Part shown: positions 26,466 through 33,608 of the stretch, in pieces
Layout of the letters: each line of letters opens with the position of its first letter
Numbering within the stretch: the first letter of the stretch is position 1
Source: Saccharothrix deserti
GTDB taxonomy: Bacteria; Actinomycetota; Actinomycetes; Mycobacteriales; Pseudonocardiaceae
Direction: 5' to 3'
Length of the DNA stretch: 64,000 bases
NCBI RefSeq assembly: GCF_009769385.1
Contig: NZ_VKAB01000030.1
Coordinates: 96,854-160,853 of the forward strand
Made by a program: the position numbers and the translations under genes
The notes under the pieces: model-generated
Told to the model about the DNA's origin: nothing
What the model saw: only the letters and a program-made list of their open reading frames with translations
Databases searched by the model: none

Positions 26466-26566
26466 CAGCCGGTCACCTCCCACGCGCTGTCGATGACCAC
26501 ACGCTTGTCGGCGGACAGCGCCGCGCGCACGGCGGTGACGAACTCCCGTGCCTGATCCGAATGCAT
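26465..26566 (-). CDS. Possible 33-residue leader peptide/small protein
   Basis: A short reading frame from ATG 26566 to the TGA at 26465-26467, overlapping the start of the membrane gene (TGATG). It reads MHSDQAREFVTAVRAALSAD, then KRVVIDSAWEVTG. An in-frame ATG nine bases earlier (26575) exists. Codon use looks coding, but length and lack of a strong ribosome site keep this tentative; translational coupling to the membrane gene is the argument for it. Confidence 0.35.
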   Translation of the reverse strand: MHSDQAREFVTAVRAALSADKRVVIDSAWEVTG

Positions 26567-26659
26567 GGGACACATCTTGGCCTGCGGCGGCGTGCACCGA
26601 GCTGTGAAACGACGCGATTCACGTCATTTGTTCGAGCGACATTCGTCGAGCGACGGTCG

Positions 26660-27499
26660 CTAGTCGGCCAGGAACACCTCGCGTTGGGACGCCATGCTCT
26701 CGAATGCCTCCAGGCTGGCCTGCCGCTCGGTCGGCAGCGCGGCGAGCATCGCGTGCAGCAGGGCCGCGCACAGTGCCGTCGACGCCGCGTGCGAGTCGAA
26801 CGCGAAGTGGGAGCTGACCGGCGCGGTCAGCACGAGGTCGGCGTGTTCGGTCAGCGGGTTGATCGGCTGGTCGGTCACCAGCACCGTGCGCAGGCCGACC
26901 CGTTTCGCCCACAGCAACGCGTCGAGCATCTCACGCGGATAGCGCGGCAGCGCGAAGGCGAGCGCCCAGCTCGCACCGGCGTCCACCGCCCTGGTGAGCC
27001 CGTCCTCCAGCAGTGAGCCGGGAACGTCCAGCACCCGGACGTCCAGGTGCACCTTCGCCGCGAAGTAACCGAACAGGTGGGCCAGCGGCGCGGACACCCG
27101 CAGGCCCATGACCGGGAGCGGCTGGGAGGCGGCCAGTGCTTCGGCTGCCTCCCGCAGCGGTCCCGGGTCGGCGAGGTTGTCGCGCAGGGACCGCAGGTTC
27201 CTGATCTCGGTTTCCACCAGGAGCTGGATCTCGTTGAGCTCGTCAACAGGTGCGGTCGCCGCGGGCTGCGTGAGCACGAGCGATCGCACGGCCGCCCGGA
27301 ACTCGGGGAACGTCTCGAACCCGAGGGCGAAGGCGAACCGCGTCACCGACGCCTGGCTCACCCCCACGCGTTCCGCGAGGTCCACGGTGCCCAGGAACGC
27401 TGCCTCCTGCGGGTGTTCGAGCAGGTATCGGGCGATCCGCCGCTGGGCGGGCGACAACCGTCGTCCGCCCAGCAGCTGCCGCAGAGCTGTCGAGTCCAT
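26660..27499 (-). CDS. MurR/RpiR family transcriptional regulator
   Basis: Start taken at the ATG at 27499 (GAGAG upstream); an ATG at 27511 is possible. About 279 residues. HTH_6 helix-turn-helix near the N-terminus (RRIARYLLEHPQEAAFLGTVDLAERVGVSQASVTRFAFALG in outline), then a SIS-type sugar-isomerase fold in the C-terminal half (LAASQPLPVMGLRVSAPLAHL, WALAFALPRYPREMLDAL). These regulators usually sense a phosphosugar, though others sense amino compounds. It follows the OpuC-type importer on the same strand with only a tandem-repeat gap, so it may regulate it. Confidence 0.87.
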   Translation of the reverse strand: MDSTALRQLLGGRRLSPAQRRIARYLLEHPQEAAFLGTVDLAERVGVSQASVTRFAFALGFETFPEFRAAVRSLVLTQPAATAPVDELNEIQLLVETEIRNLRSLRDNLADPGPLREAAEALAASQPLPVMGLRVSAPLAHLFGYFAAKVHLDVRVLDVPGSLLEDGLTRAVDAGASWALAFALPRYPREMLDALLWAKRVGLRTVLVTDQPINPLTEHADLVLTAPVSSHFAFDSHAASTALCAALLHAMLAALPTERQASLEAFESMASQREVFLAD

Positions 27500-27512
27500 T
27501 GCCGCTCTCATC

Positions 27513-27562
27513 GTCCGATCAGTGTCCGAACAGGGTCCGTCCGATCAGGGTCCGTCCGATCA
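27513..27562. repeat. Tandem repeat of about 15 bp between SBP and RpiR genes
   Basis: The unit CCGATCAGGGTCCGT recurs, with one diverged copy reading CCGAACAGGGTCCGT, over 50 bases. The last copy overlaps the stop codon of the solute-binding protein gene. It fills the gap between the two genes and no hairpin is obvious. Confidence 0.7.
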
Positions 27563-28483
27563 GGAGGTGAGCCCCTGCTCCTTCAGCCACGCCTCGGCCA
27601 CGCTGTCCGGGTCCTCCTTGTCGTTGTCGACCCGGGAATCGAGCTTGGTCAGCTCCTCCGTGGTCAGCTTGTCGTTGAGCGCGGCGAGGGCGGCGATCAC
27701 GGTCGGGCTGGCCTTGGACTCGTTGATCAGCGGCACCACGTGCTGGGCGGGGACGAGTTTCTTGGGGTCCTCCAGCACCACCCAGCCGTTGTTGCCGATG
27801 TTGACGTCGGTGCTGAACAGGTTCGCGACCTGGATGTCGCCGCCCTCCAACGCACCCCTCGTCAGCGGGCCGCCCGCGTCGAGCGCCTTGAACTCCTTGA
27901 ACTCCACCCCGTAGACCTCCTTGAGGCCCACCAGTCCGACGAACCGGGTCTTGTCCTCCGCCGGTCCGCCGAAGACCAGTTCCGCGCCGTGCGCCTTCAG
28001 GTCGTCGAGGGTCTTGAGCCCGTACTTGTCCGCCGTCTCCTTGGTGACGACGTAGACGTCCTTGTTCTCCGCCGGCGCGTAGGGCAGCACCTTCAACCCC
28101 TTGGGCAGCACCGGGCCCAACGCCTGCTGGACCTCCTCGGCCGCGCTCTGCTTGGCGTTCTTGTCCAGGAACTGCAACAGACTGCCCTGGTACTCCGGCA
28201 GGACGTCGATGTCGCCCTGCTGCAACGCGGGCACGATGATCTCGCGCGAGCCGAGGTTGGCCTTCACCGACGCGTCGACCCCCTTGGCCTTCAACACCCC
28301 CGCGTAGAGGTGGCCCAGGATCACGTTCTCGCTGAAGTTGGCGGTGCCCACGGTGAGCGCGCCTTCCGAGGCGGTGCCGGACTGGCTGCTCTGCGGATCC
28401 AGGGACGTGACACCGCCGGAACACGCCGTCATCACCAGGGCGACGCTCGTCAGAATGCCTGCGGTGACGAGTCTGGGCTTCAT
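27560..28483 (-). CDS. Glycine betaine/choline-type ABC transporter substrate-binding lipoprotein (OpuCC-like)
   Basis: 307 residues from the ATG at 28483 (GGAGCAACCG upstream). Lipoprotein signal with lipobox VMTAC (cysteine 21). Mature part matches OpuAC-like binding proteins: LTVGTANFSENVILGHLYAGVL, LGSREIIVPALQQGDIDVLPEYQGSL and an aromatic/acid-lined C-lobe. These deliver quaternary amines such as glycine betaine, choline or carnitine for osmoprotection. It is the last gene of a four-gene operon reading downstream from 30904. Confidence 0.87.
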   Translation of the reverse strand: MKPRLVTAGILTSVALVMTACSGGVTSLDPQSSQSGTASEGALTVGTANFSENVILGHLYAGVLKAKGVDASVKANLGSREIIVPALQQGDIDVLPEYQGSLLQFLDKNAKQSAAEEVQQALGPVLPKGLKVLPYAPAENKDVYVVTKETADKYGLKTLDDLKAHGAELVFGGPAEDKTRFVGLVGLKEVYGVEFKEFKALDAGGPLTRGALEGGDIQVANLFSTDVNIGNNGWVVLEDPKKLVPAQHVVPLINESKASPTVIAALAALNDKLTTEELTKLDSRVDNDKEDPDSVAEAWLKEQGLTS

Positions 28484-29166
28484 CGGTTGCTCCTTCGGCG
28501 TTGCAATGCGAGTCCACGGGGCGTGAGCGCCCGCTGCAGCCCGCTCAGGGCCAGGTCGAGCGCGATCGCGAGGACCGCGATCAGCACGGCTCCGCCGAAG
28601 ACCTGGGCCAGGTCGTTCTGCGCGAAGCCGTCGAACACGTAGCGGCCGAAGCCGCCGAAACTGATGTACGCCGCGATGGTCGCGGTCGCCACCACCTGGA
28701 CAACGGCCAACCGCACGCCGTTCATGATCAGCGGAACGGCCAGCGGCAGTTCGATCTGGAACAGCACCTGCCACCCGTTCAGACCGGTGCCGCGCGCGGC
28801 GTCACGGACGTCGTGGTCGACCGCCGCCATGCCCGCGTAGGTGTTCGTGACGATCACCGGGATGGCCAGCACCACCAGCGCCACGTACACGGGCCACAGG
28901 TTCAGCCCGCTGACCAGGAACACCAGGATCACCACGCCGACCGTGGGCAGGGCGCGGCCGAAACTGGCGAGGTTGATCGCGAAGAACGCGCCCTTGCCCG
29001 TGTGGCCGATCAGCAACCCGATCGGCAGTGCGATGAGCACGGCGACCACTGTGGACAGCAGCGAGTACTGCAGGTGCTCGAACAGGCGTTGGACGACGCC
29101 TTCGGGACCGGACCACCGCGTGCCGTCGGCGAACCAGCGCAGCACCTCGGCGATGAGCTCACCCAT
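28480..29166 (-). CDS. Glycine betaine/choline ABC transporter permease (OpuCD-like)
   Basis: Start at the ATG at 29166, which follows a GGAGGGGGCGG ribosome site; 228 residues. Five or six membrane segments with the EAA-like loop AARGTGLNGWQVLFQIELPLAVP. This is the second permease subunit of the OpuC class, paired with 29169-29804. The upstream permease's stop is 2 bases away, and its own stop overlaps the ATG of the solute-binding lipoprotein gene (ATGA). Confidence 0.87.
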   Translation of the reverse strand: MGELIAEVLRWFADGTRWSGPEGVVQRLFEHLQYSLLSTVVAVLIALPIGLLIGHTGKGAFFAINLASFGRALPTVGVVILVFLVSGLNLWPVYVALVVLAIPVIVTNTYAGMAAVDHDVRDAARGTGLNGWQVLFQIELPLAVPLIMNGVRLAVVQVVATATIAAYISFGGFGRYVFDGFAQNDLAQVFGGAVLIAVLAIALDLALSGLQRALTPRGLALQRRRSNR

Positions 29167-29168
29167 GG

Positions 29169-29804
29169 TTACCGCCCCCTCCTGGTCCACGGCGTGAGCG
29201 CGTGCTGGGTGACGACCAGCAGCAGATCAGCCACCAGCGCCAACATCAGCGTGATCACCACACCGGCGATGACCGGCACCGCGAAATCGCGCTGGAACCC
29301 GTCGATGAACAGCTGGCCGAGCGCGCCGTGCCCGATGAACCCGGCGACGCTCACCAGGCTGATCGTCATCACGGTCGCGACCCGCACACCCGCCATGATC
29401 ACCGGCAGGGCGAGTGGCAGCTCGACCGTGAGCAGGGTGCGGGTGCCGCCGTAGCCCATCGCGCGGGCGGCCTCGCGGACGTTCGGCGGCACCGACGCCA
29501 GGCCCTCGACCGTGTTGCGCACGAGCACGACCAGTGTGTAGACGGTCAGCCCGAGGACGGCGGTCTCATAGCTCAACCCGGTGAACGGCAGCAGGAGGAT
29601 GAACAGCGCCAGCGACGGGATCGTGAACAGCACCCCCGAGATGCCGAGCACCGCGCCCTTGAGCAGGGGGAACCGCACGGCCAGCACACCCAGCGGCAGG
29701 GCCAGCACCAGTCCGCACAGGACGGCGACCGCCGCGATCGCGCTGTGCTCCAGCGTCGTCATCGCGAGTTCGCCGGCGTGGTCGGAGATCCAGGACCACC
29801 TCAC
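29169..29804 (-). CDS. Glycine betaine/choline ABC transporter permease (OpuCB-like)
   Basis: GTG start at 29804 overlapping the ATPase stop codon (GTGA). 211 residues with five to six membrane segments and the EAA loop REAARAMGYGGTRTLLTVELPLALP. Nearly the same size as the partner permease, consistent with a heterodimeric pore. The neighbouring ATPase and binding protein make a complete importer. Confidence 0.87.
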   Translation of the reverse strand: MRWSWISDHAGELAMTTLEHSAIAAVAVLCGLVLALPLGVLAVRFPLLKGAVLGISGVLFTIPSLALFILLLPFTGLSYETAVLGLTVYTLVVLVRNTVEGLASVPPNVREAARAMGYGGTRTLLTVELPLALPVIMAGVRVATVMTISLVSVAGFIGHGALGQLFIDGFQRDFAVPVIAGVVITLMLALVADLLLVVTQHALTPWTRRGR

Positions 29805-30904
29805 GGCACCAGCACCTCGGCCCGGAACCGCGCGGCACGCTCGTTGATCTGCTGCGGGCTCGACACGCCGGCCACGCACCCGTCCTCGTCGACGCGGACG
29901 GCTAGACCCACGGGAGACGAGACGGTGGCGTCCAGTGCCGCGAGCAGTGAGGCGTTCGCGGTGAGCCCGGCGGCGACGATCGGCTCGGCGTCGGCCAGCA
30001 CACCGTCGGCCGGCAGGTGGTCGACGTGGACCCAACCCCGTGGCCTGCCGTTGTCCGTCACGGCGAGGATCCAGCCGTCGCCCGCCCGCCGCGCTTCGGC
30101 GACCGATGTGGACTCGGTCACGGTGGTGACCGGCTCGATCGGCACGTCGGCCAACGACGTCAGCGAGAGGAGTTTGAGACCCCGCTCGGCACCGAGGAAG
30201 TCCGCCACGAAGTCGTCCGCCGGGTGCGTGAGCAGTTCGGCGGGCGTGGAGAACTGCACGAGGTGGCCGCCGGTTTTGAAGATCGCGATCCGGTCGCCGA
30301 GCTTGACCGCCTCGTCGATGTCGTGGGTGACGAACACGATCGTCTTGTGCAACTCGTCCTGCAACCGCAGGAGTTCGTCCTGCAGAAGGGTGCGGACCAC
30401 CGGATCTACTGCGCCGAACGGCTCGTCCATCAGGAGGATCGGCGGATCGGCGGCCAGAGCCCTGGCCACACCGACCCGTTGCTGCTGGCCGCCGGAGAGC
30501 TGGTGCGGGTACTTCCCGGCCAGGTCGCGGGCGAGCCCGACGGTGTCGAGCAGCTCCACCACGCGATCGCGGACCCGTTTGCGGTCCCAGCCCAGCAGGC
30601 GCGGCACGGTCGCGATGTTGTCGCCGATCGTGCGGTGCGGGAACAGGCCCGACTGCTGGATGACGTAGCCGATGTTCCGGCGCAGGGTGGAGGCGTTGAC
30701 GTCGCGCACATCGCGACCGTCCACTCGGACCTTGCCGCTGGTCGCGTCGATCATCCTGTTGATCATCCGCAGCGTCGTGGTCTTGCCGCAGCCCGAGGAA
30801 CCGACGAGGACCGTGAGCTGCCCCTCGGGGATCTCCATGTCGAGTTCGCGCACTGCCGTGGTTCCGTCCGCGAACTTCTTGTTCACGGCCTCGAAACTGA
30901 TCAA
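29801..30904 (-). CDS. Glycine betaine/choline ABC transporter ATPase with CBS pair (OpuCA-like)
   Basis: TTG start at 30904, placed by AAGAGGTGA nine bases upstream; 367 residues. N-terminal ABC ATPase: Walker A GSSGCGKTT, Q-loop, signature LSGGQQQRVGVARAL, Walker B ILLMDEPFGAVD, H-switch VTHDIDEA. From about residue 255 a pair of CBS repeats (VTTVTESTSVAEARRAGDGWI, IVAAGLTANASLLAALDATV), which in OpuA-type systems sense ionic strength or cyclic nucleotides. The residues D-E-A after the histidine are typical. Confidence 0.9.
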   Translation of the reverse strand: MISFEAVNKKFADGTTAVRELDMEIPEGQLTVLVGSSGCGKTTTLRMINRMIDATSGKVRVDGRDVRDVNASTLRRNIGYVIQQSGLFPHRTIGDNIATVPRLLGWDRKRVRDRVVELLDTVGLARDLAGKYPHQLSGGQQQRVGVARALAADPPILLMDEPFGAVDPVVRTLLQDELLRLQDELHKTIVFVTHDIDEAVKLGDRIAIFKTGGHLVQFSTPAELLTHPADDFVADFLGAERGLKLLSLTSLADVPIEPVTTVTESTSVAEARRAGDGWILAVTDNGRPRGWVHVDHLPADGVLADAEPIVAAGLTANASLLAALDATVSSPVGLAVRVDEDGCVAGVSSPQQINERAARFRAEVLVP

Positions 30905-30921
30905 GACGATTCACCTCTTGT

Positions 30922-30945
30922 CATGTGTGAATGCGTTCATGCATG
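30922..30945. promoter_or_regulatory. Dyad upstream of the OpuC-type operon
   Basis: CATG-tg-TGAA-TGCG-TTCA-tg-CATG, nested inverted repeats 18-41 bases upstream of the TTG start at 30904. A good candidate operator for the neighbouring RpiR protein or an osmotic regulator. Confidence 0.4.
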
Positions 30946-31048
30946 CTCTGGTCCACGTCGAGCAGTGTCAAGAGGCCGAGCGCCATACTTCACCTGCTCG
31001 TAACGGCGCAACGGTGCACCGCCGCCGCACGACCCCGAAGGGCCGCCC

Positions 31049-32527
31049 ATGCACCCAGACGTCCCGGCCACGTTGCCCACCGTCGACCCCGTGGTCCTGA
31101 ATGGACAAACCATGACCAGTGCCGAGGTCATACGGGTCGCCCGCTCGCGCACCCCCGTCGTGGTCGACGACGACGGCAGGCGCCGGGTCGACGCGTCGTG
31201 GCACGCCGCCCAGCGCGTCGTCCTGCACCGACCGGTGTACGGACGTACGACCGGCGTGGGCGCCAACCGGTCGGAGACCGTGAGCGCCGAGGACCTGACC
31301 GAGCACGGGCTGCGGCTGCTGCGCAGTCACTCGGGCGGGTTGGGGAAGCTGCTCCCCGAGGAGTACGTGCGCGCGATGCTCGTGGTGCGGCTCAACCAAC
31401 TGCTCGCCGGCGGCGCGGGACTGCGCCCGGCCGTGGTCGACGTGCTCGCGGACGCGCTCAACTCCGGCTCCTTCCCCGCCGTGCACGAGTTCGGCGCCAT
31501 CGGGACCGGCGACCTGACCGCGTTGGCGGAGACCGGCCTCACACTGCTGGGTGAACGCTTCTGGCTCGGCTCCGAGGCCTCCCCCGCGCCGATCACCCTC
31601 GACTCGGGCGACGCGCTGGCGTTGATCAGCAGCAACGCCCTCACCATCGGCATGGCCGCGATCGCCTGGCACGAAGCGCACCAACTCCTGTCCGCCGCAC
31701 ACGTCGTGACCGCGCTGTCCTTCCTGGCCGTCGACGGCTCGCACGAGGCCCTCGCCGAACGCGTGCACGCGGGCAGACCACACCCCGGCCAGGTGAGAGC
31801 CGCCGCCGAACTGCGCCGACTGCTGGGTGCGCCCGTCAAGCCCGCCGCGCGGATCCAGGACCCGTTCGGCTACCGCTGCTTCCCCCAGGTGCACGGCCCC
31901 GCGCTGGACGCGACCGCCGACCTCGGCCGGGTACTCGACGTCGAGATCAACGCGGCCGCCGAGAACCCGCTGATCTGCGCCGACGACGACACCGCCTACC
32001 ACCACGGCGCCTTCCACAGCGCCTACCTCGGCCAGGCGCTCGACCGCATGAGGCTCGCGTTGCTGCACACCGGCCAACTGTCCACGGCACGTCTGGCGAG
32101 CCTGGTCGAGCCGAGGTTCACCGGCCTGCGACCGTTCCTCGCCGACGGCGCCAGCGGCAGTTCCGGCGTGATGATCCTGGAGTACAGCGCGAACTCCGCC
32201 CTGGCCGAAGTACGCAGCCTCACCGAACCCGCGAGCCTCGGCACCGCCGTCGTGTCACGCGGCCTGGAGGAACACTCCAGCTTCGCCTTCCAGTCGGCAC
32301 GCCAATCCCTGGCATCGCTGAACGCCTTCCGACTGGTCCTCGCCTGCGAACTGGTCGCGGCGCTCCGCGCACTCCGCATGCGCGACCTCGCACCCTCCCC
32401 GAACGCACCCCTGCGCACCGCCTACGACCTCGCGTCGGCAAAGCTGAACCCGACCATGGCAGACCGCCAACTGAGCCCCGACGTCGAAGCCGCGGCGACC
32501 CTGGTGGACGACTTCGCCGACCTGTAG
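31049..32527 (+). CDS. Aromatic amino acid/histidine ammonia-lyase-like protein with altered MIO triad
   Basis: 492 residues in the HAL/PAL/TAL fold: VYGRTTGVGANRSETV (active-site tyrosine block), AVHEFGAIGTGDLTALAETGL, NALTIGMAA, PQVHGPALDA and VEINAAAENPLI are the expected landmarks. The catalytic MIO cofactor normally forms from Ala-Ser-Gly in GxxASGDL. Here the equivalent residues (152-154) are Gly-Thr-Gly. The protein may not form a normal MIO, so it may be catalytically different or inactive, perhaps an aminomutase-like or regulatory form. It starts a separate transcription unit, divergent from the OpuC operon. A terminator hairpin follows. Confidence 0.85.
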   Translation: MHPDVPATLPTVDPVVLNGQTMTSAEVIRVARSRTPVVVDDDGRRRVDASWHAAQRVVLHRPVYGRTTGVGANRSETVSAEDLTEHGLRLLRSHSGGLGKLLPEEYVRAMLVVRLNQLLAGGAGLRPAVVDVLADALNSGSFPAVHEFGAIGTGDLTALAETGLTLLGERFWLGSEASPAPITLDSGDALALISSNALTIGMAAIAWHEAHQLLSAAHVVTALSFLAVDGSHEALAERVHAGRPHPGQVRAAAELRRLLGAPVKPAARIQDPFGYRCFPQVHGPALDATADLGRVLDVEINAAAENPLICADDDTAYHHGAFHSAYLGQALDRMRLALLHTGQLSTARLASLVEPRFTGLRPFLADGASGSSGVMILEYSANSALAEVRSLTEPASLGTAVVSRGLEEHSSFAFQSARQSLASLNAFRLVLACELVAALRALRMRDLAPSPNAPLRTAYDLASAKLNPTMADRQLSPDVEAAATLVDDFADL

Positions 32528-32536
32528 CCGGACGCG

Positions 32537-32557
32537 GCGGTCGTCCTCGACGACCGC
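32537..32557. terminator. Hairpin after the ammonia-lyase-like gene
   Basis: Stem GCGGTCGTC/GACGACCGC (32537-32545 with 32549-32557), three-base loop CTC, 10 bases past the stop codon. Confidence 0.55.
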
Positions 32558-32665
32558 GGTCGAACGCTCGTCGCCCTCGGGCATCGCGACCCCGCACGCG
32601 ATGCGCTGCGCACGGGTCTTGCACCGGGCGCGGTACGGGACGAAGACGACGAGCGTTCAGACCGC
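32556..32665. repeat. Long inverted repeat in the convergent gap
   Basis: GCGGTCGAACGCTCGTCG at 32556-32573 is inverted at 32647-32665 with a one-base bulge (12 bp perfect plus six more). A 73-base spacer with no clear gene separates the arms. It overlaps the end of the first hairpin and ends 7 bases before the stop of the P-loop gene. Confidence 0.6.
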
Positions 32666-32671
32666 GCCGGA

Positions 32672-33334
32672 TCAGCTGAGCCAGGGGCTGAAGTGATCGG
32701 CCACGACGGAAGTCAGGCCGCCCACGCTGAGGCTGCCGTCGACCTCGATCACGCGCAAACCGTGTTCCCGTGCCCTTTCCACCACGTCCTGGGCCAGTAG
32801 ACGGTCTCGTTCGACCCGATTCGCCTGTGCGCGTTCCGGATCGCTCACCGCGGCGGAAACCCTTCCCGCCCTGGGCAGTTCACGGAGTTGACGTTGCCGG
32901 AACGCCTCGGTCGGCACGAGGAACACGGCCTGTCGCGGCTCGGCGAGCAGCGGAGCGACGAGTTCCGGCCGCAAACCCCACCCCTCGGCGACGAGTGGAC
33001 GGCCGCTGGACAGGGCGCGCAGGTCGTCGAGCACCATCCCGAAGCGCTCGACGTGGCTGTGCTTGCAGTGCTCGGCCATCTCCTGCGGTGACGGTCGCAC
33101 CCAGGTCGTGTCGGGATCGTGCGCGTGGAGGGTTTGCCACGCGTGCCGGTGCGGATAGCGGCCGGCGTGGGCCAGCGCGCGGTCGTAGTGGCCTCGGGCG
33201 TCGTGGAAGTCGTAGTGGTACGCGGTCAACCCGAATCGGCGCGACAAGAGCCAGGCGACGGTCGACTTGCCCGCCCACTGCGCTCCACCGATCCACAGGA
33301 CAGTGCTGAGTTCACCAGAAGGTCCCCACCTCAT
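32672..33334 (-). CDS. P-loop NTPase/kinase-like protein, unknown substrate
   Basis: 220 residues from the ATG at 33334; starts further upstream are possible. Walker A GAQWAGKSTVAWLLSRRFGL near residue 14-33. A downstream HYDFHDARGHYDRALAH and late YDFHD-type and ERDRLLAQDVVERAREHG segments resemble nucleoside-/shikimate-kinase-like 'dephospho' families. No close family recognised, so the substrate is open. No ribosome site stands out before this ATG. Confidence 0.6.
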   Translation of the reverse strand: MRWGPSGELSTVLWIGGAQWAGKSTVAWLLSRRFGLTAYHYDFHDARGHYDRALAHAGRYPHRHAWQTLHAHDPDTTWVRPSPQEMAEHCKHSHVERFGMVLDDLRALSSGRPLVAEGWGLRPELVAPLLAEPRQAVFLVPTEAFRQRQLRELPRAGRVSAAVSDPERAQANRVERDRLLAQDVVERAREHGLRVIEVDGSLSVGGLTSVVADHFSPWLS

Positions 33335-33608
33335 GGTGGCAAGGGTGACGGCGATCGAGTGCCGGAACAAGTCTTGTTTTTGCTGGTCAGAGCTGGTTAA
33401 GTTGGTATCTGTCAGGTTCACGGGTCCCCACCTCGAACCGGCGGGGTCAGACGATCGGTGTGTTGTCGGCACGCCGCCGCCAGTTCGTCGCGCGCCGTTG
33501 CCGAGCTTCGCCTCGCGGCGGGCGCGTTCTCCTGGACGCCACCGACGCCCGCCGCCACGACCCGAGCCCGGAGTGGGTGGACAGGCCGGGCCCGCCCACC
33601 CACCGCGG

